Shown: positions 1 through 9,682, numbered from the stretch's first letter. The stretch is 43,531 bases of DNA from an uncultured Eubacteriales bacterium (GCA_900546255.1 URCB01000013.1:1-43531); one strand, 5' to 3'. Made by a program: numbers and translations. The notes: generated by a model from the sequence alone, not told the origin.

Positions 1-29
1 GGGACGCTCCTGCGTTCTCGTCGCTTGTA

Positions 30-1103
30 TTACATCCAGTAGTACTGCGCTCCTCCCGCCAGTGGCTTTTGGGGCGCCAACGCTTGCCAACTGCCCCGGA
101 GGAACCGGGAGGCAATCACCAGGCCGCAGCAGAGCAGGATCAGGTAGAAACTGACCGTGCGGCTCAGCAGCATGGCACTGGGGAGAATGGCCGCCGGAAA
201 CACCGTTTGGTAGAGGAGGAGGAAGCCCCCCTCGGTCAAACCCACTGCCCCAGGCAGCGGCAGCGAGGACACGGAAAGGAATAGCACCGCCTGCAGCCCC
301 ACCACCGCTATCGCAGACTGACCGCTCAGGCCAAAGGCTAAGTACACCCAGAAGGGGACACTGTGATAGGCCGTCAACTGAAGCAGAGAGGTCAGGAACA
401 TTTTCCCCAGCTGCTTTTTATGGGTGCGGTAGCATTGACGGCACTGGCACAGATCCGCCCACTGCTGTTCCCACCACTGATTCCAAGCGGGCACCCGCTG
501 GGGAAACAGCCGGCGGGAGGGCACCATGATTCCCTTCCAAAGGGCGGGCAGCACCCGGGAGGAAAACACCGCGATGCAAAGGATGGCCACCACCACCAGA
601 TTCAATGCAGTGCCCACGAAAAAGCAGAGCAACACGCCACGCTCCAGGGAAATCAGCTGCTGCCAGTGCAGGAAACATCCTAGAACCGCCAAAGTCACCG
701 CCGCCATCTGGAAGGAGAAAAAGTCGGTGAGCAATGCCAACACACCGGGGGCCGGGGCATGGCCGTCCCGATACATGGCATACAGCTGCATGGGCTGTCC
801 ACCAGAGGCCGACGGCGTCACTGCGCTGAAGAAAAAGCCATTGACCGCATAGAACAGACAGGCCCGGTATGGGGCAGGGGATCCAAAAAGGGAGAGCCCC
901 GTTTGGATGTTCTTGGCCTCACAGCAGAAATACACCGCCATACATCCCAAGCCCACCCCCAGCAGCGGCAGGCGGACCTGTTTTACCGCCGTCCAAAGCT
1001 GTGCAGGGTTTTGATCTTTCAAAACAAGCCAGAGGGTGATTCCCACCAGCAGAAGGAAGAGCCCACCACAGGCCAATCCTTTTTTCCAACGAAACTTATG
1101 CAT
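30..1103 (-). CDS. Lysylphosphatidylglycerol synthase TM-like / flippase-like integral membrane protein
   Basis: Predicted polytopic membrane protein of about 357 residues, of the family covering the membrane half of MprF and YbhN-like proteins (flippase-like domain). The N-terminus is short and basic (MHKFRWKK) and is followed by a first membrane segment at about residues 10-28. Several more hydrophobic segments follow, with conserved-looking polar motifs around residues 90-115 (the FFFSAVTPSASGGQP stretch is typical of this family). No C-terminal lysyltransferase domain is present, so lysinylation is not suggested; a lipid or glycolipid translocase role is inference. I chose the ATG at 1103 because it overlaps the deacetylase stop by 8 bp and gives a normal basic N-terminus; an in-frame upstream extension lies inside the neighbour. 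It is the last visible gene of a glycosyltransferase-deacetylase-flippase operon, which suggests work on a membrane-linked sugar. Confidence 0.8.
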   Translation of the reverse strand: MHKFRWKKGLACGGLFLLLVGITLWLVLKDQNPAQLWTAVKQVRLPLLGVGLGCMAVYFCCEAKNIQTGLSLFGSPAPYRACLFYAVNGFFFSAVTPSASGGQPMQLYAMYRDGHAPAPGVLALLTDFFSFQMAAVTLAVLGCFLHWQQLISLERGVLLCFFVGTALNLVVVAILCIAVFSSRVLPALWKGIMVPSRRLFPQRVPAWNQWWEQQWADLCQCRQCYRTHKKQLGKMFLTSLLQLTAYHSVPFWVYLAFGLSGQSAIAVVGLQAVLFLSVSSLPLPGAVGLTEGGFLLLYQTVFPAAILPSAMLLSRTVSFYLILLCCGLVIASRFLRGSWQALAPQKPLAGGAQYYWM

Positions 1104-1782
1104 AGCGCTCCAATGTCTGAAAACGGAAGCCCTGTTCCAACCAGTGGGGCAGGAGAACTTGAAGGGCTTCAATGGTCCTGTCCGGCGCACCTTCCGCACC
1201 CCTGCCGTCGTGGAGGCACAAGATGTCCCCAGGCTGGGTACGCCGTTGAAGGCGGCGGATGATCTCGTCTTTTGTGATGTGCTTTTTCCAGTCCTGGGCC
1301 ATCACATCCCAGAACATCGGACGCAGGCGGTGTCTCCGAATCTGCCGCAGGGAGGACCAATTGACCACACCCCAGGGCGGCCGGAAATAGACCGGGGTGA
1401 TGCCCAACTCACGCAGGGCTGCCATGCCATTGGCGAAGTCTCTGCGGGTCTGCCGCGGCGTCATCCAATACGCACTGCGATGGCGGGCAGAGTGGAACCC
1501 CACCAAATGGCCCTCTTGGCACATGCGCCGAATGAGATGGGGATGCTTTTCTGCAAACTCCGTCACCACAAAGAAGGAGGCCTTTACCCGATAACAGGCC
1601 AAGAGATCCAGAAGCCTTGGGGTGTACTCTGGGCTAGGCCCGTCGTCAAAGGTGAGATAGAGGGTGGGATCGGCCACCCCTTTTTCCCGCCGCAGCTTAT
1701 GCCGGAGTTTGTGCCATGTGGACGGCAGGAACGCATAACTTCCCGCTGCTACACTCCCCAGGAAAAGGATGGGAATCAACAT
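1096..1782 (-). CDS. Polysaccharide deacetylase (NodB-homology, CE4 family)
   Basis: Predicted metal-dependent de-N-acetylase of 228 residues. An N-terminal hydrophobic segment (about residues 2-20) should anchor it to the membrane with the catalytic domain outside. NodB motifs are visible in order: TFDDGP at residues 44-49 (catalytic base and metal Asp), the HSARH metal-binding His pair, RPPWG and, near the C-terminus, LHDG. The start ATG at 1782 follows a GGAGG site and overlaps the glycosyltransferase stop by 7 bp; the longer in-frame extension runs inside that gene. CE4 enzymes remove acetyl groups from chitooligosaccharides, peptidoglycan or other N-acetylated polymers. The substrate here is unknown, but its place between a glycolipid-type glycosyltransferase and a flippase-like protein suggests a membrane-linked amino sugar (inference). 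Confidence 0.9.
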   Translation of the reverse strand: MLIPILFLGSVAAGSYAFLPSTWHKLRHKLRREKGVADPTLYLTFDDGPSPEYTPRLLDLLACYRVKASFFVVTEFAEKHPHLIRRMCQEGHLVGFHSARHRSAYWMTPRQTRRDFANGMAALRELGITPVYFRPPWGVVNWSSLRQIRRHRLRPMFWDVMAQDWKKHITKDEIIRRLQRRTQPGDILCLHDGRGAEGAPDRTIEALQVLLPHWLEQGFRFQTLERYA

Positions 1783-2846
1783 GCTGCTTTCCTCCTGCTC
1801 TGCCAAAAATAATCCAGCGGTGTAACCAGGTCCAAACTCCGCAGAGACACTGCCATCCGCTGCCGCATATCCGCCAGTTCCTCCGGGTTCTGGAGAAGGG
1901 CCAGCAAGGTTTCCACCTCGTATCCCTTCTGCCACAGTACCGTTCCGAAGCCGTGCTGTTCCACATAGCGGGCGTTGGCCTCCTCCTGCATCAGGAAGGG
2001 CCGTAGCAGGCACAGGGGCGTGCCAGCGTGGATGGCCTCAAAGGTGGTAATGCCGCCGGCTTTGGTGAGCAGCAAATCGGCTTTGGCCATGTACTCCGCC
2101 ACTCGGTCCGTGTATCCAAGCACGGTAAAGGAAGGGTACGCCTGCTGCAATTCCCGGCGCAGTGCCTCGTTCTTCCCCGTAATGACGGTGACGTGAAGAT
2201 TCTGGGTCGCCACCAGGGCAGACAGCAGCGTATCGGCGTGGGGAATCAGCCCCAAACCGCCGCCCATCACCAGCAGTTCCCGGGGGCCGTCCACCGGACG
2301 GGGGACAGGATGGAACCCCTGGCGCACCGGAATCCCACTGACCACAACGCGCTCCGGAGAAATGCCCCGGCTGAGCAGCTGCTGACGGGTGGACTCGTCC
2401 CCCACAAAGTAGCAGTCGGTCTCTGGCGCAATCCATTCATTGTGGGCCTCGATATCGGTCACATAGGTATAGAGGGGGATGCTGCTCCCGGTGGTCTGCT
2501 TGTAGGCAGAGATGTACTGAGAACTTAGGGGGAGGGTGGAGATCACCAGGTCTGCCTGGCTGTCATACAGCATCTGGTCTACCTTTTGGACCATGGTCCA
2601 CTTCATGGGGCTGCAGCTGCAGTGTCCCGCCATCCGGTTGAGGATATTATACACGCCAGAGCAGTAGTTTACGGTGAAATCAAAGCAACCGTATACCAGG
2701 CGGCGCAGCTGGGGCGCGCAGCGCTCTACAATGTCCACCACCACAACGGAAGCGGTGGGGTCTTGGCGAAGGATCTCCTGTTCAATCGCTTGGGCGGCCA
2801 CCACGTGGCCCATGCCAAATTGGCCGGTGAGGATCAAGATGTTCAT
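1776..2846 (-). CDS. MGDG synthase/UgtP-like glycosyltransferase (GT28-type)
   Basis: Glycosyltransferase of about 356 residues with the MGDG-synthase N-terminal signature: after MNILILTGQFGMGH comes a helix rich in Ala (VVAAQAIEQEI). The C-terminal half has the GT-B nucleotide-sugar loop (the TKAGGITTFEAIHAGTP stretch around residue 270). This family transfers glucose or galactose from UDP-sugars to diacylglycerol to make glycolipids, as UgtP/YpfP does in Bacillus. Acceptor and sugar cannot be told from sequence. The ATG at 2846 has GGAGGG eight bases upstream, and 17 extra in-frame codons before it are unlikely to be translated. A possible TATACT -10 lies at 2898-2903 on the minus strand but its -35 is poor, so the operon may also be read from the cotJ side. 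Confidence 0.82.
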   Translation of the reverse strand: MNILILTGQFGMGHVVAAQAIEQEILRQDPTASVVVVDIVERCAPQLRRLVYGCFDFTVNYCSGVYNILNRMAGHCSCSPMKWTMVQKVDQMLYDSQADLVISTLPLSSQYISAYKQTTGSSIPLYTYVTDIEAHNEWIAPETDCYFVGDESTRQQLLSRGISPERVVVSGIPVRQGFHPVPRPVDGPRELLVMGGGLGLIPHADTLLSALVATQNLHVTVITGKNEALRRELQQAYPSFTVLGYTDRVAEYMAKADLLLTKAGGITTFEAIHAGTPLCLLRPFLMQEEANARYVEQHGFGTVLWQKGYEVETLLALLQNPEELADMRQRMAVSLRSLDLVTPLDYFWQSRRKAAC

Positions 2847-2893
2847 GATCTTCCCTCCTTTTTCTCTATCAACAATTTGTTTTCTTTGATGGT

Positions 2894-3109
2894 TCACAGT
2901 ATAGCAGGAGAATCTTTCGTCGGAATAAAGAGAAGATGAAAAGAGGATAAAGTAAAAATTATTTTTTTCTTAACGAATTCCGGGACGCTCTCCCTTCCTC
3001 CCCTTTGACACTCCGGCCCGCCGTACTGGGAGATGATCAGGGACGCCAACTTCGGGTTGGTGTTCTTGATCCGGACGGGATACTGTAACTTTTTCTGATA
3101 GACAAACAT
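2894..3109 (-). pseudogene. cotJC: cotJC 5' remnant (truncated spore-coat manganese catalase)
   Basis: The ORF starts with MFVYQKKLQYPVRIKN and continues to SQYGGPE, closely following the invariant N-terminus of CotJC, a coat-associated manganese-catalase-like protein of about 190 residues. The match stops after about 32 residues. The rest (rich in Lys, Phe and Ser) has no catalase character, and none of the three minus-strand frames resumes it. It has a good GGAGG site and starts 5 bp after the CotJAB stop, exactly where cotJC should be in a cotJA-cotJB-cotJC operon. The likely explanation is a deletion that joined the first codons to the intergenic region of the glycolipid operon. A new 71-residue peptide may still be made, but the catalase metal ligands are absent. 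Confidence 0.75.
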
Positions 3110-3113
3110 ACGC

Positions 3114-3584
3114 TCAGACCTCCTCCTCGGGATACTGCCAGGGCCAGGGGCCATTGACCCAGGTATAGGTGCTGCTGAGGGCGGCATCGTTCTGGGTCAG
3201 CGGGCCGTGCTGTTCCACATATTTCTCACGGGCTGTCTTTTCCAGCTCCACATAGTTTTGGAAGAGGGCAAAGGCTTCGCTGTCGTTGGGATGGGTGTCC
3301 AGATAGAGACTCAGCTCCTGGATCACAAAGTCCAGGGCGCGCAGCTGGTTCAGGTGGGTGTCCGCCAACTGCGGTGCATTCACCTTTAAATGGAAGGGGA
3401 GATCCAACTCCTGGAAGAGGGTGCCGTTTTCTAAGGCTTTGGTCTTCGAATACCGCGGTGCAGAGGGGCTTTGATGGACCACAAAGGGCACCGCAAACGG
3501 CCCGCAGGGGGGAAGAGCACCCTGACCGACCGGACAAGCGGCCCGGTTCCCGGATTGGGTCCCATTAGATGTTGCATTAGACAA
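3114..3584 (-). CDS. cotJB: Fused CotJA-CotJB spore coat protein
   Basis: A 156-residue protein that appears to join two coat proteins normally made separately. Residues about 15-70 look like CotJA: a Pro-rich stretch followed by KALENGTLFQELDLPF, the CotJA core. Residues about 75-152 are CotJB: LYLDTHPNDSEA, a charged helix with EKYVEQHGPLT, and the hallmark TWVNGPWPW near the end. CotJ proteins sit in the inner spore coat and are made in the mother cell. The start is a TTG at 3584 with a strong AAGGAGGT seven bases upstream; no in-frame ATG precedes the CotJA part. A SigE-like -10 lies 58 bp upstream. The cotJC remnant follows at 5 bp spacing. Confidence 0.85.
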   Translation of the reverse strand: MSNATSNGTQSGNRAACPVGQGALPPCGPFAVPFVVHQSPSAPRYSKTKALENGTLFQELDLPFHLKVNAPQLADTHLNQLRALDFVIQELSLYLDTHPNDSEAFALFQNYVELEKTAREKYVEQHGPLTQNDAALSSTYTWVNGPWPWQYPEEEV

Positions 3585-3641
3585 TGGAAGTACCTCCTTT
3601 TACAAAAGCAGCGCGGAATCTGCGGGATCCGCGTTCATTCC

Positions 3642-3649
3642 AGTGTATG
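3642..3649 (-). promoter_or_regulatory. Candidate SigE -10 element for the cotJ operon
   Basis: Read on the minus strand this is CATACACT, a full match to the SigE -10 consensus CATACAMT, 58 bp ahead of the CotJAB start. The matching -35 is not obvious, so the call rests on the -10 and on the known SigE control of cotJ in Bacillus subtilis. Confidence 0.45.
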
Positions 3650-3686
3650 CGCCTGTTGGGAAAAAGGAACCGAATCGCAGGTAGGA

Positions 3687-3715
3687 TTGCAGATAGAAGG
3701 ATTCTTTGCTATAAT
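3687..3715 (+). promoter_or_regulatory. SigA promoter of cwlD-radA
   Basis: TTGCAG (3687-3692) and TATAAT (3710-3715) are separated by 17 bp and lie 77 bp upstream of cwlD. A vegetative promoter fits radA, while a cortex amidase would be expected under forespore control, so a second promoter may exist. Confidence 0.65.
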
Positions 3716-3791
3716 TTTGCCCAACCGAGGCGAACACCCTGGGGTATGCCCCCCGTCCAGCTGGCATAGAGTGCCAGGGGAGGGATGCCTT

Positions 3792-4526
3792 TTGAACACG
3801 ACTGTAACCCACCGAAAGCAGTGGCTCGGCTGCCTGGCCCTGCTATTGGCCATCGGAGGTCTGCTGTTTTTCGGGTCCTGGAAAGAATCCAACACCCCGG
3901 CCTTTGCCCGAATGACCCAGCAGACCCTGGTCATTGACCCCGGCCATGGGGGAGAGGACGGCGGCGCCGTGTCCATCTCAGGGCAACAGGAGAGCCAAAT
4001 CAACCTGGCCATCGCCTTAGAACTGGACCAGCTCATGGGGTTTTATGGGGTGCCCACTGTGATGACCCGTTCCTCTGACGTCTCCATCCACGACGCCCAA
4101 GCCAGCACTTTGCGGGAGAAAAAAGTGTCCGACCTCCACAACCGGGTGGATCGGATCAACCGGGTGGAAAATGCCACCGTCATCAGCATCCATCAGAACG
4201 CGTCCCCCAATACCAGTTTTCAGGGGATTCAGGTGTTTTACGGGGGAGACGAAACCCTTTCCCGCCCCCTGGCCCAGAAGGTGCAGGAGACCATGATCTG
4301 GGCGCTGTCCCCAGAAAAGAAGCGTTCTGTCCAGCGCGTGGACGCTTCGGTCTATCTCATGAATCACATTGCCTGCCGCGCCATCCTAGTGGAGTGCGGG
4401 TTCCTCTCCAACCCGGAGGAGGACCGGCTGCTCCAGGAGCCGGCCTACCAGAGAAAGCTTGCCATGGTGCTGGCCTCCAGTTATTTGACCAGCGGGAGCG
4501 CACAGGAAGGAGAATCCTTTGTATGA
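3792..4526 (+). CDS. cwlD: N-acetylmuramoyl-L-alanine amidase, CwlD-like
   Basis: Amidase_3 family zinc hydrolase of 244 residues with an N-terminal membrane anchor at about residues 10-28. The zinc motif DPGHGGEDGG (His52) is followed by Glu67, the second His in SIHQNAS and the catalytic Glu in LVECGFLSNP. Length and domain content (one anchor plus one catalytic domain, no SPOR or SLAP domain) match CwlD. CwlD cleaves the peptide from muramic acid in the first step of muramic-delta-lactam formation in the spore cortex, which germination lysins need. The start is a TTG at 3792 behind GGGAGGG; no ATG fits. The gene overlaps radA by ATGA. A vegetative amidase of the same family cannot be ruled out. 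Confidence 0.85.
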   Translation: MNTTVTHRKQWLGCLALLLAIGGLLFFGSWKESNTPAFARMTQQTLVIDPGHGGEDGGAVSISGQQESQINLAIALELDQLMGFYGVPTVMTRSSDVSIHDAQASTLREKKVSDLHNRVDRINRVENATVISIHQNASPNTSFQGIQVFYGGDETLSRPLAQKVQETMIWALSPEKKRSVQRVDASVYLMNHIACRAILVECGFLSNPEEDRLLQEPAYQRKLAMVLASSYLTSGSAQEGESFV

Positions 4527-5887
4527 AGGCCAAAACCATTTTTTACTGCACCCAGTGCGGCAACGAGTTCCCTAAATGGCAGGGGCAGTGCCCCGCCTGT
4601 GGTGCCTGGAACACCATTGTGGAACAGCCCGCCCCAGCCAAAGGGAAGGGCATCGTCAAACCCGCCCGTGCACCAGGTGCCACCCATGTGCCGAAACGGG
4701 TCTCCGAAATGACCTTTGACCAGGAGATCCGCTTTCCCACTGGATTGGCTGAACTGGATCGCGTCCTGGGCGGCGGCGCAGTCCAGGGTTCCCTGGTTCT
4801 CATTGGCGGCGCGCCAGGAATCGGGAAGTCCACCTTGATGCTGCAAATCTGCCAGCAGCTCTGCCAGTTTGCCAAGGTGCTCTATGTCTCAGGGGAGGAG
4901 TCGGAACGGCAGCTGAAGCTCCGCGCAGACCGGTTGGGCGTGGGGCAGATGGACCTCTACCTCTTTGCTGAGAGCAGCTTGGAGCAGATCATCGCTGCCA
5001 TTGAGGAGACGGAGCCCCAAATTGTGATTGTAGACTCCATCCAAACCATGTACCATGGGGACCAGACCACCTCGCCTGGGAGCATCTCCCAGGTTAAGGA
5101 GTGTACCATGGCCCTCATGCAGCTGGCCAAGGGGCGGGGCATCACCGTCTTTGTCATTGGCCATGTCAACAAAGAGGGCAACTTAGCCGGCCCCAAGGTG
5201 CTAGAGCACATGGTGGACTGTGTGCTCTATTTCGAGGGGGACCGGCACATGTCTTACCGAATCCTCCGAGCGGCCAAGAACCGGTATGGCGCCACCAATG
5301 AAATCGGGGTCTTTGAAATGGACGACACCGGCCTACGAGAGGTGCCCAACCCCTCCCAAATGCTGTTGGAGGGCAGGCTCACCGAGGAGCCCGGCACCTG
5401 CGTCACCTGCGTGATGGAGGGCGCCCGCCCGGTGCTGGCGGAAGTGCAGGCCCTGCTGACCCCCACCTCCTTTGGAACCCCACGCCGGAGTACCAATGGC
5501 TTTGACTATAACCGGGCCATGCTCCTCATGGCGGTGCTGGAAAAGCGGGGTGGGCTTGCTGTGAATACCTGCGATGCCTACCTCAACGTCATCGGTGGCC
5601 TGTACCTGGACGAACCAGGGGCCGACCTGGCCGCCATTCTAGCCCTTGCCTCCAGTTTTCGGGACAGGCCTGTGCCGGCCGATGTGGTGGCCATCGGCGA
5701 GGTGGGCCTGACAGGGGAACTGCGCTCGGTATCCGCTTTGAATCAGCGGCTGTCGGAGGTGCGCCGTTTGGGCTTTACCAAGTGTTTGGTCCCCCAGCGC
5801 CACGGCAGGGAAAGCATCGTACCACCGGACGGGCTACAGTTGATCCCGGTACGGAACATCCGCCAGGCCCTGGCGGTTCTGCTGTGA
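4523..5887 (+). CDS. radA: DNA repair protein RadA/Sms
   Basis: RadA of 454 residues, the usual length. It has an N-terminal C4 zinc finger (Cys9, Cys12, Cys23, Cys26), a RecA-like ATPase with Walker A GGAPGIGKST at residues 95-104, the RadA-specific KNRYG motif, and a C-terminal Lon-protease-like domain ending in an Arg-rich tail. RadA is a DnaB-like helicase that drives branch migration during recombination and repair. The ATG at 4523 overlaps the cwlD stop (ATGA), so the two are translationally coupled. Its 3' end overlaps the convergent Cys-rich gene by about 54 bp. Confidence 0.97.
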   Translation: MKAKTIFYCTQCGNEFPKWQGQCPACGAWNTIVEQPAPAKGKGIVKPARAPGATHVPKRVSEMTFDQEIRFPTGLAELDRVLGGGAVQGSLVLIGGAPGIGKSTLMLQICQQLCQFAKVLYVSGEESERQLKLRADRLGVGQMDLYLFAESSLEQIIAAIEETEPQIVIVDSIQTMYHGDQTTSPGSISQVKECTMALMQLAKGRGITVFVIGHVNKEGNLAGPKVLEHMVDCVLYFEGDRHMSYRILRAAKNRYGATNEIGVFEMDDTGLREVPNPSQMLLEGRLTEEPGTCVTCVMEGARPVLAEVQALLTPTSFGTPRRSTNGFDYNRAMLLMAVLEKRGGLAVNTCDAYLNVIGGLYLDEPGADLAAILALASSFRDRPVPADVVAIGEVGLTGELRSVSALNQRLSEVRRLGFTKCLVPQRHGRESIVPPDGLQLIPVRNIRQALAVLL

Positions 5888-6019
5888 GGCCGGCTGCCGG
5901 GGAAGAAAATGGACGCATCCATGGCTTCCTGTGGGGGCGCCGCCGGACCCTGCCCTGGGCAAGGTGCAGCGGCCGTCTCGCTGATAGATACAGGGGTCGG
6001 TGCAGGGGATCAGGTTCAT
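5834..6019 (-). CDS. Small Cys-rich protein (CxxxC...DGxC...GCVHF type)
   Basis: A 61-residue protein beginning MNLIPCTDPCIYQRDG, with Cys at about 6, 10 and 17 and a later GCVHF. This pattern resembles small clostridial proteins that databases often label hydroxymyristoyl-ACP dehydratase; the label is not functional evidence. Four cysteines and a His suggest a metal-binding knuckle. The start ATG at 6019 has GGAAGGAAGG upstream. The gene is convergent with radA and overlaps its last 54 bp, so it is either a real overlapping gene or has an extended C-terminus. Function unknown. Confidence 0.55.
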   Translation of the reverse strand: MNLIPCTDPCIYQRDGRCTLPRAGSGGAPTGSHGCVHFLPRQPASQQNRQGLADVPYRDQL

Positions 6020-6284
6020 AGGACATACCTTCCTTCCGATGGAATACGGGAGTAGTATGTCCCAGGCAGGGGGATCTACACGGGGCATGTCCATCCTATC
6101 GCGCTTTTTTCCCTTCTGCAGCGATGGCTGTCATAGTTTGCCGGGATCCTGTCACGTTTAGAGCCCGGGGACCGCTGGTCCCCATCTTAGACGGTGTGCC
6201 CACCGCAAAGCAACAGCCACAGCGTAAACTAAGAAGCAGCGGGTAAAAATTAAGACCCCCTCCGCACAAGTTTCCGCAGGCGGC
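6020..6284. other. Non-coding gap between the Cys-rich gene and the THUMP methyltransferase
   Basis: No convincing gene is seen. It holds one small hairpin (GGGGACC at 6167-6173 against GGTCCCC at 6177-6183, loop of 3) without a T-run. The plus-strand promoter of the methyltransferase begins at 6285. Confidence 0.5.
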
Positions 6285-6313
6285 TTGCCAAAGCGGCAAA
6301 TACCGCGTATACT
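6285..6313 (+). promoter_or_regulatory. SigA promoter of the THUMP methyltransferase
   Basis: TTGCCA (6285-6290), 17-bp spacer, TATACT (6308-6313), about 40 bp upstream of the start codon. Confidence 0.75.
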
Positions 6314-6354
6314 GCGAAAGATCGTTTCCATCAATAGAGAGAAAGGGGATGGCA

Positions 6355-7506
6355 ATGGAAAAACTCACCTTTGTAGTTCCCACCCTGCTGGGGGTGGAGG
6401 GGTTGACCGCCGACGAGCTACGCCGCATGGGCATGGCGGAAACCCGGGCAGAGAATGGCCGGGTACTCTGCCAGGGGGAGGCGAAAGACATTCCCCGGTT
6501 AAACCTCCGCCTTCGGACCGGGGAACGGGTCTTGATTCTGGTCGGCAGCTTTCCTGTCCGTTCGTTTGAGGAACTGTTTCAAGGGGTGCAAGCCCTGCCC
6601 TGGGAGCGGTGGATCCCCCAAGGGGGCCAGTTCCCGGTGAAAGGGTATAGCCTAAACTCTGTGCTCCACAGCGTCCCAGCGTGCCAGTCCATCGTGAAGA
6701 AGGCCGTGGCCACCCGTTTGGGCCGCGTATACCACCGGGAAACGCTGCCGGAGGACGGTGCCCTGTATCAGATCCAATTTAGCTTGATGAAAAACCAGGC
6801 CTCGCTGATGTTGGACACCACCGGCCCCGGCCTATACAAGCGGGGGTATCGCGCAGTCGGTGTGGAGGCCCCCCTTCGGGAGACGTTGGCGGCCGCACTG
6901 GTGCTTCTCTCCGGCTACCGGGGGAAGGATCCCTTTTGTGATCCCTTCTGCGGCTCCGGTACCATCGCCATTGAAGCCGCCCTCATCGCCAAAAACCGTG
7001 CCCCTGGCCTCAACCGCACCTTTTCCGCGCAGAAATGGGACTGGCTTCCCTCCCAAACCTGGGTGGATGGGGCTGGCGAAGCCATGGACTTAGAGTACGA
7101 TGGAACCTATGACATCTGGGGCGGGGACATCGATCCCGCTGCAGTCCATCTGGCCCAGGCCAACGCAGTGAAGGCGGACGTGGAAGACTTGGTGCACTTT
7201 ACCCAAGGGGACGCCTGTGCCTTCTCCCGGCAGGAACCATACGGCAGAATTGTCTGCAATCCTCCCTACGGTGAACGCTTGCTGGATCAGCAGATGGCAG
7301 CGCAACTCTACCGAGATTTTGGCAGGGCAGTCAGAGGACTGCCAAAAGGATGGCGGGTTTCTGTCCTCTCTGCCCATCCGGCATTTGAACGGGCCTTTGG
7401 GGCGCCTGCCGACAAAAAACGAAAACTCTACAACGGAATGCTGCAGTGTAACCTCTATCAATACGGGAAAAAACCGGGTGTTTCGCCCAAACAAAAAGCA
7501 AACTAA
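6355..7506 (+). CDS. THUMP-domain class I SAM-dependent RNA methyltransferase (RlmL/YpsC-like)
   Basis: A 383-residue protein with a ferredoxin-like/THUMP N-terminal half (about residues 1-165), then a Rossmann methyltransferase domain. The SAM-binding loop is FCDPFCGSGTIAIEAA and the catalytic motif is CNPPYGERL (the NPPY motif of N-methyltransferases). The family (COG0116) methylates guanine N2 in 23S rRNA. Two in-frame ATGs exist: the first (6349) touches the GAAAGGGG site directly, the second (6355) has proper spacing and is chosen. It stands alone behind its own promoter. Confidence 0.9.
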   Translation: MEKLTFVVPTLLGVEGLTADELRRMGMAETRAENGRVLCQGEAKDIPRLNLRLRTGERVLILVGSFPVRSFEELFQGVQALPWERWIPQGGQFPVKGYSLNSVLHSVPACQSIVKKAVATRLGRVYHRETLPEDGALYQIQFSLMKNQASLMLDTTGPGLYKRGYRAVGVEAPLRETLAAALVLLSGYRGKDPFCDPFCGSGTIAIEAALIAKNRAPGLNRTFSAQKWDWLPSQTWVDGAGEAMDLEYDGTYDIWGGDIDPAAVHLAQANAVKADVEDLVHFTQGDACAFSRQEPYGRIVCNPPYGERLLDQQMAAQLYRDFGRAVRGLPKGWRVSVLSAHPAFERAFGAPADKKRKLYNGMLQCNLYQYGKKPGVSPKQKAN

Positions 7507-7569
7507 CGGATTCCAGAAAAATGCACAAAAAAGAAGAGGGATTCCGTTTCCTTTTCAGAAATTTCAATG

Positions 7570-7598
7570 TTGCGGAATTGGCAAAGGAAGGGTATTAT
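7570..7598 (+). promoter_or_regulatory. groESL promoter
   Basis: TTGCGG (7570-7575), 17-bp spacer, TATTAT (7593-7598); an overlapping TATAAT at 7596-7601 would give a 20-bp spacer. It sits directly upstream of the CIRCE operator, as in other HrcA-controlled groESL operons. Confidence 0.6.
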
Positions 7599-7608
7599 AA
7601 TACTTGTA

Positions 7609-7635
7609 TTAGCACTCCGGTAAAAAGAGTGCTAA
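7609..7635 (+). promoter_or_regulatory. CIRCE operator (HrcA binding site)
   Basis: TTAGCACTC, a 9-bp spacer, then GAGTGCTAA: a perfect match to the CIRCE inverted repeat. HrcA binding here represses groESL until heat or misfolded protein titrates GroEL. Confidence 0.97.
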
Positions 7636-7686
7636 ACCGAACCAGTAAGAAAGAATTTGAACATATATTGAAGGAGGAACCTCAAA

Positions 7687-7974
7687 ATGACATTGAAACC
7701 TCTGGCTGACCGTGTTGTGATCAAGCGCCTGGAAGCAGAAGAAACCACCAAGGGCGGCATCATCCTGACCGCCGCTGCCAAGGAAAAGCCCGACCTGTCC
7801 GTTGTGGTGGCTGTGGGCCCCGGCGGCATGGTGGACGGCAAGGAAGTGGAGATGATCCTGAAGCCCGGTGACAAGGTCATCACCAGCAAGTACATGGGCA
7901 CCGAAGTGAAGATCGACGGCGAGCAGCTGACCATCGTCAAGCAGAGCGACGTCGTGGCGATCGTAGAAGACTAA
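7687..7974 (+). CDS. groES: Co-chaperonin GroES
   Basis: GroES of 95 residues beginning MTLKPLADRVVIKRLEAEE, with the mobile loop region TTKGGIILTAAAKEKP at residues 22-37. It caps the GroEL cavity during ATP-driven folding. The start has AGGAGG upstream, 51 bp after the CIRCE operator. GC-rich, strongly biased codons fit high expression. It is co-transcribed with groEL 39 bp downstream. Confidence 0.98.
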   Translation: MTLKPLADRVVIKRLEAEETTKGGIILTAAAKEKPDLSVVVAVGPGGMVDGKEVEMILKPGDKVITSKYMGTEVKIDGEQLTIVKQSDVVAIVED

Positions 7975-7992
7975 CCCAACCCATCACCTTAA

Positions 7993-9651
<1,659 letters not shown>

Positions 9652-9682
9652 TTCCTACGGAACGGCGTTGGGCCGCTCCGTT

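Noticed and set aside
6096..6491. 131-codon minus-strand ORF over the methyltransferase promoter
   Set aside because: Crosses a strong plus-strand promoter and the start of a clear gene; no family features.
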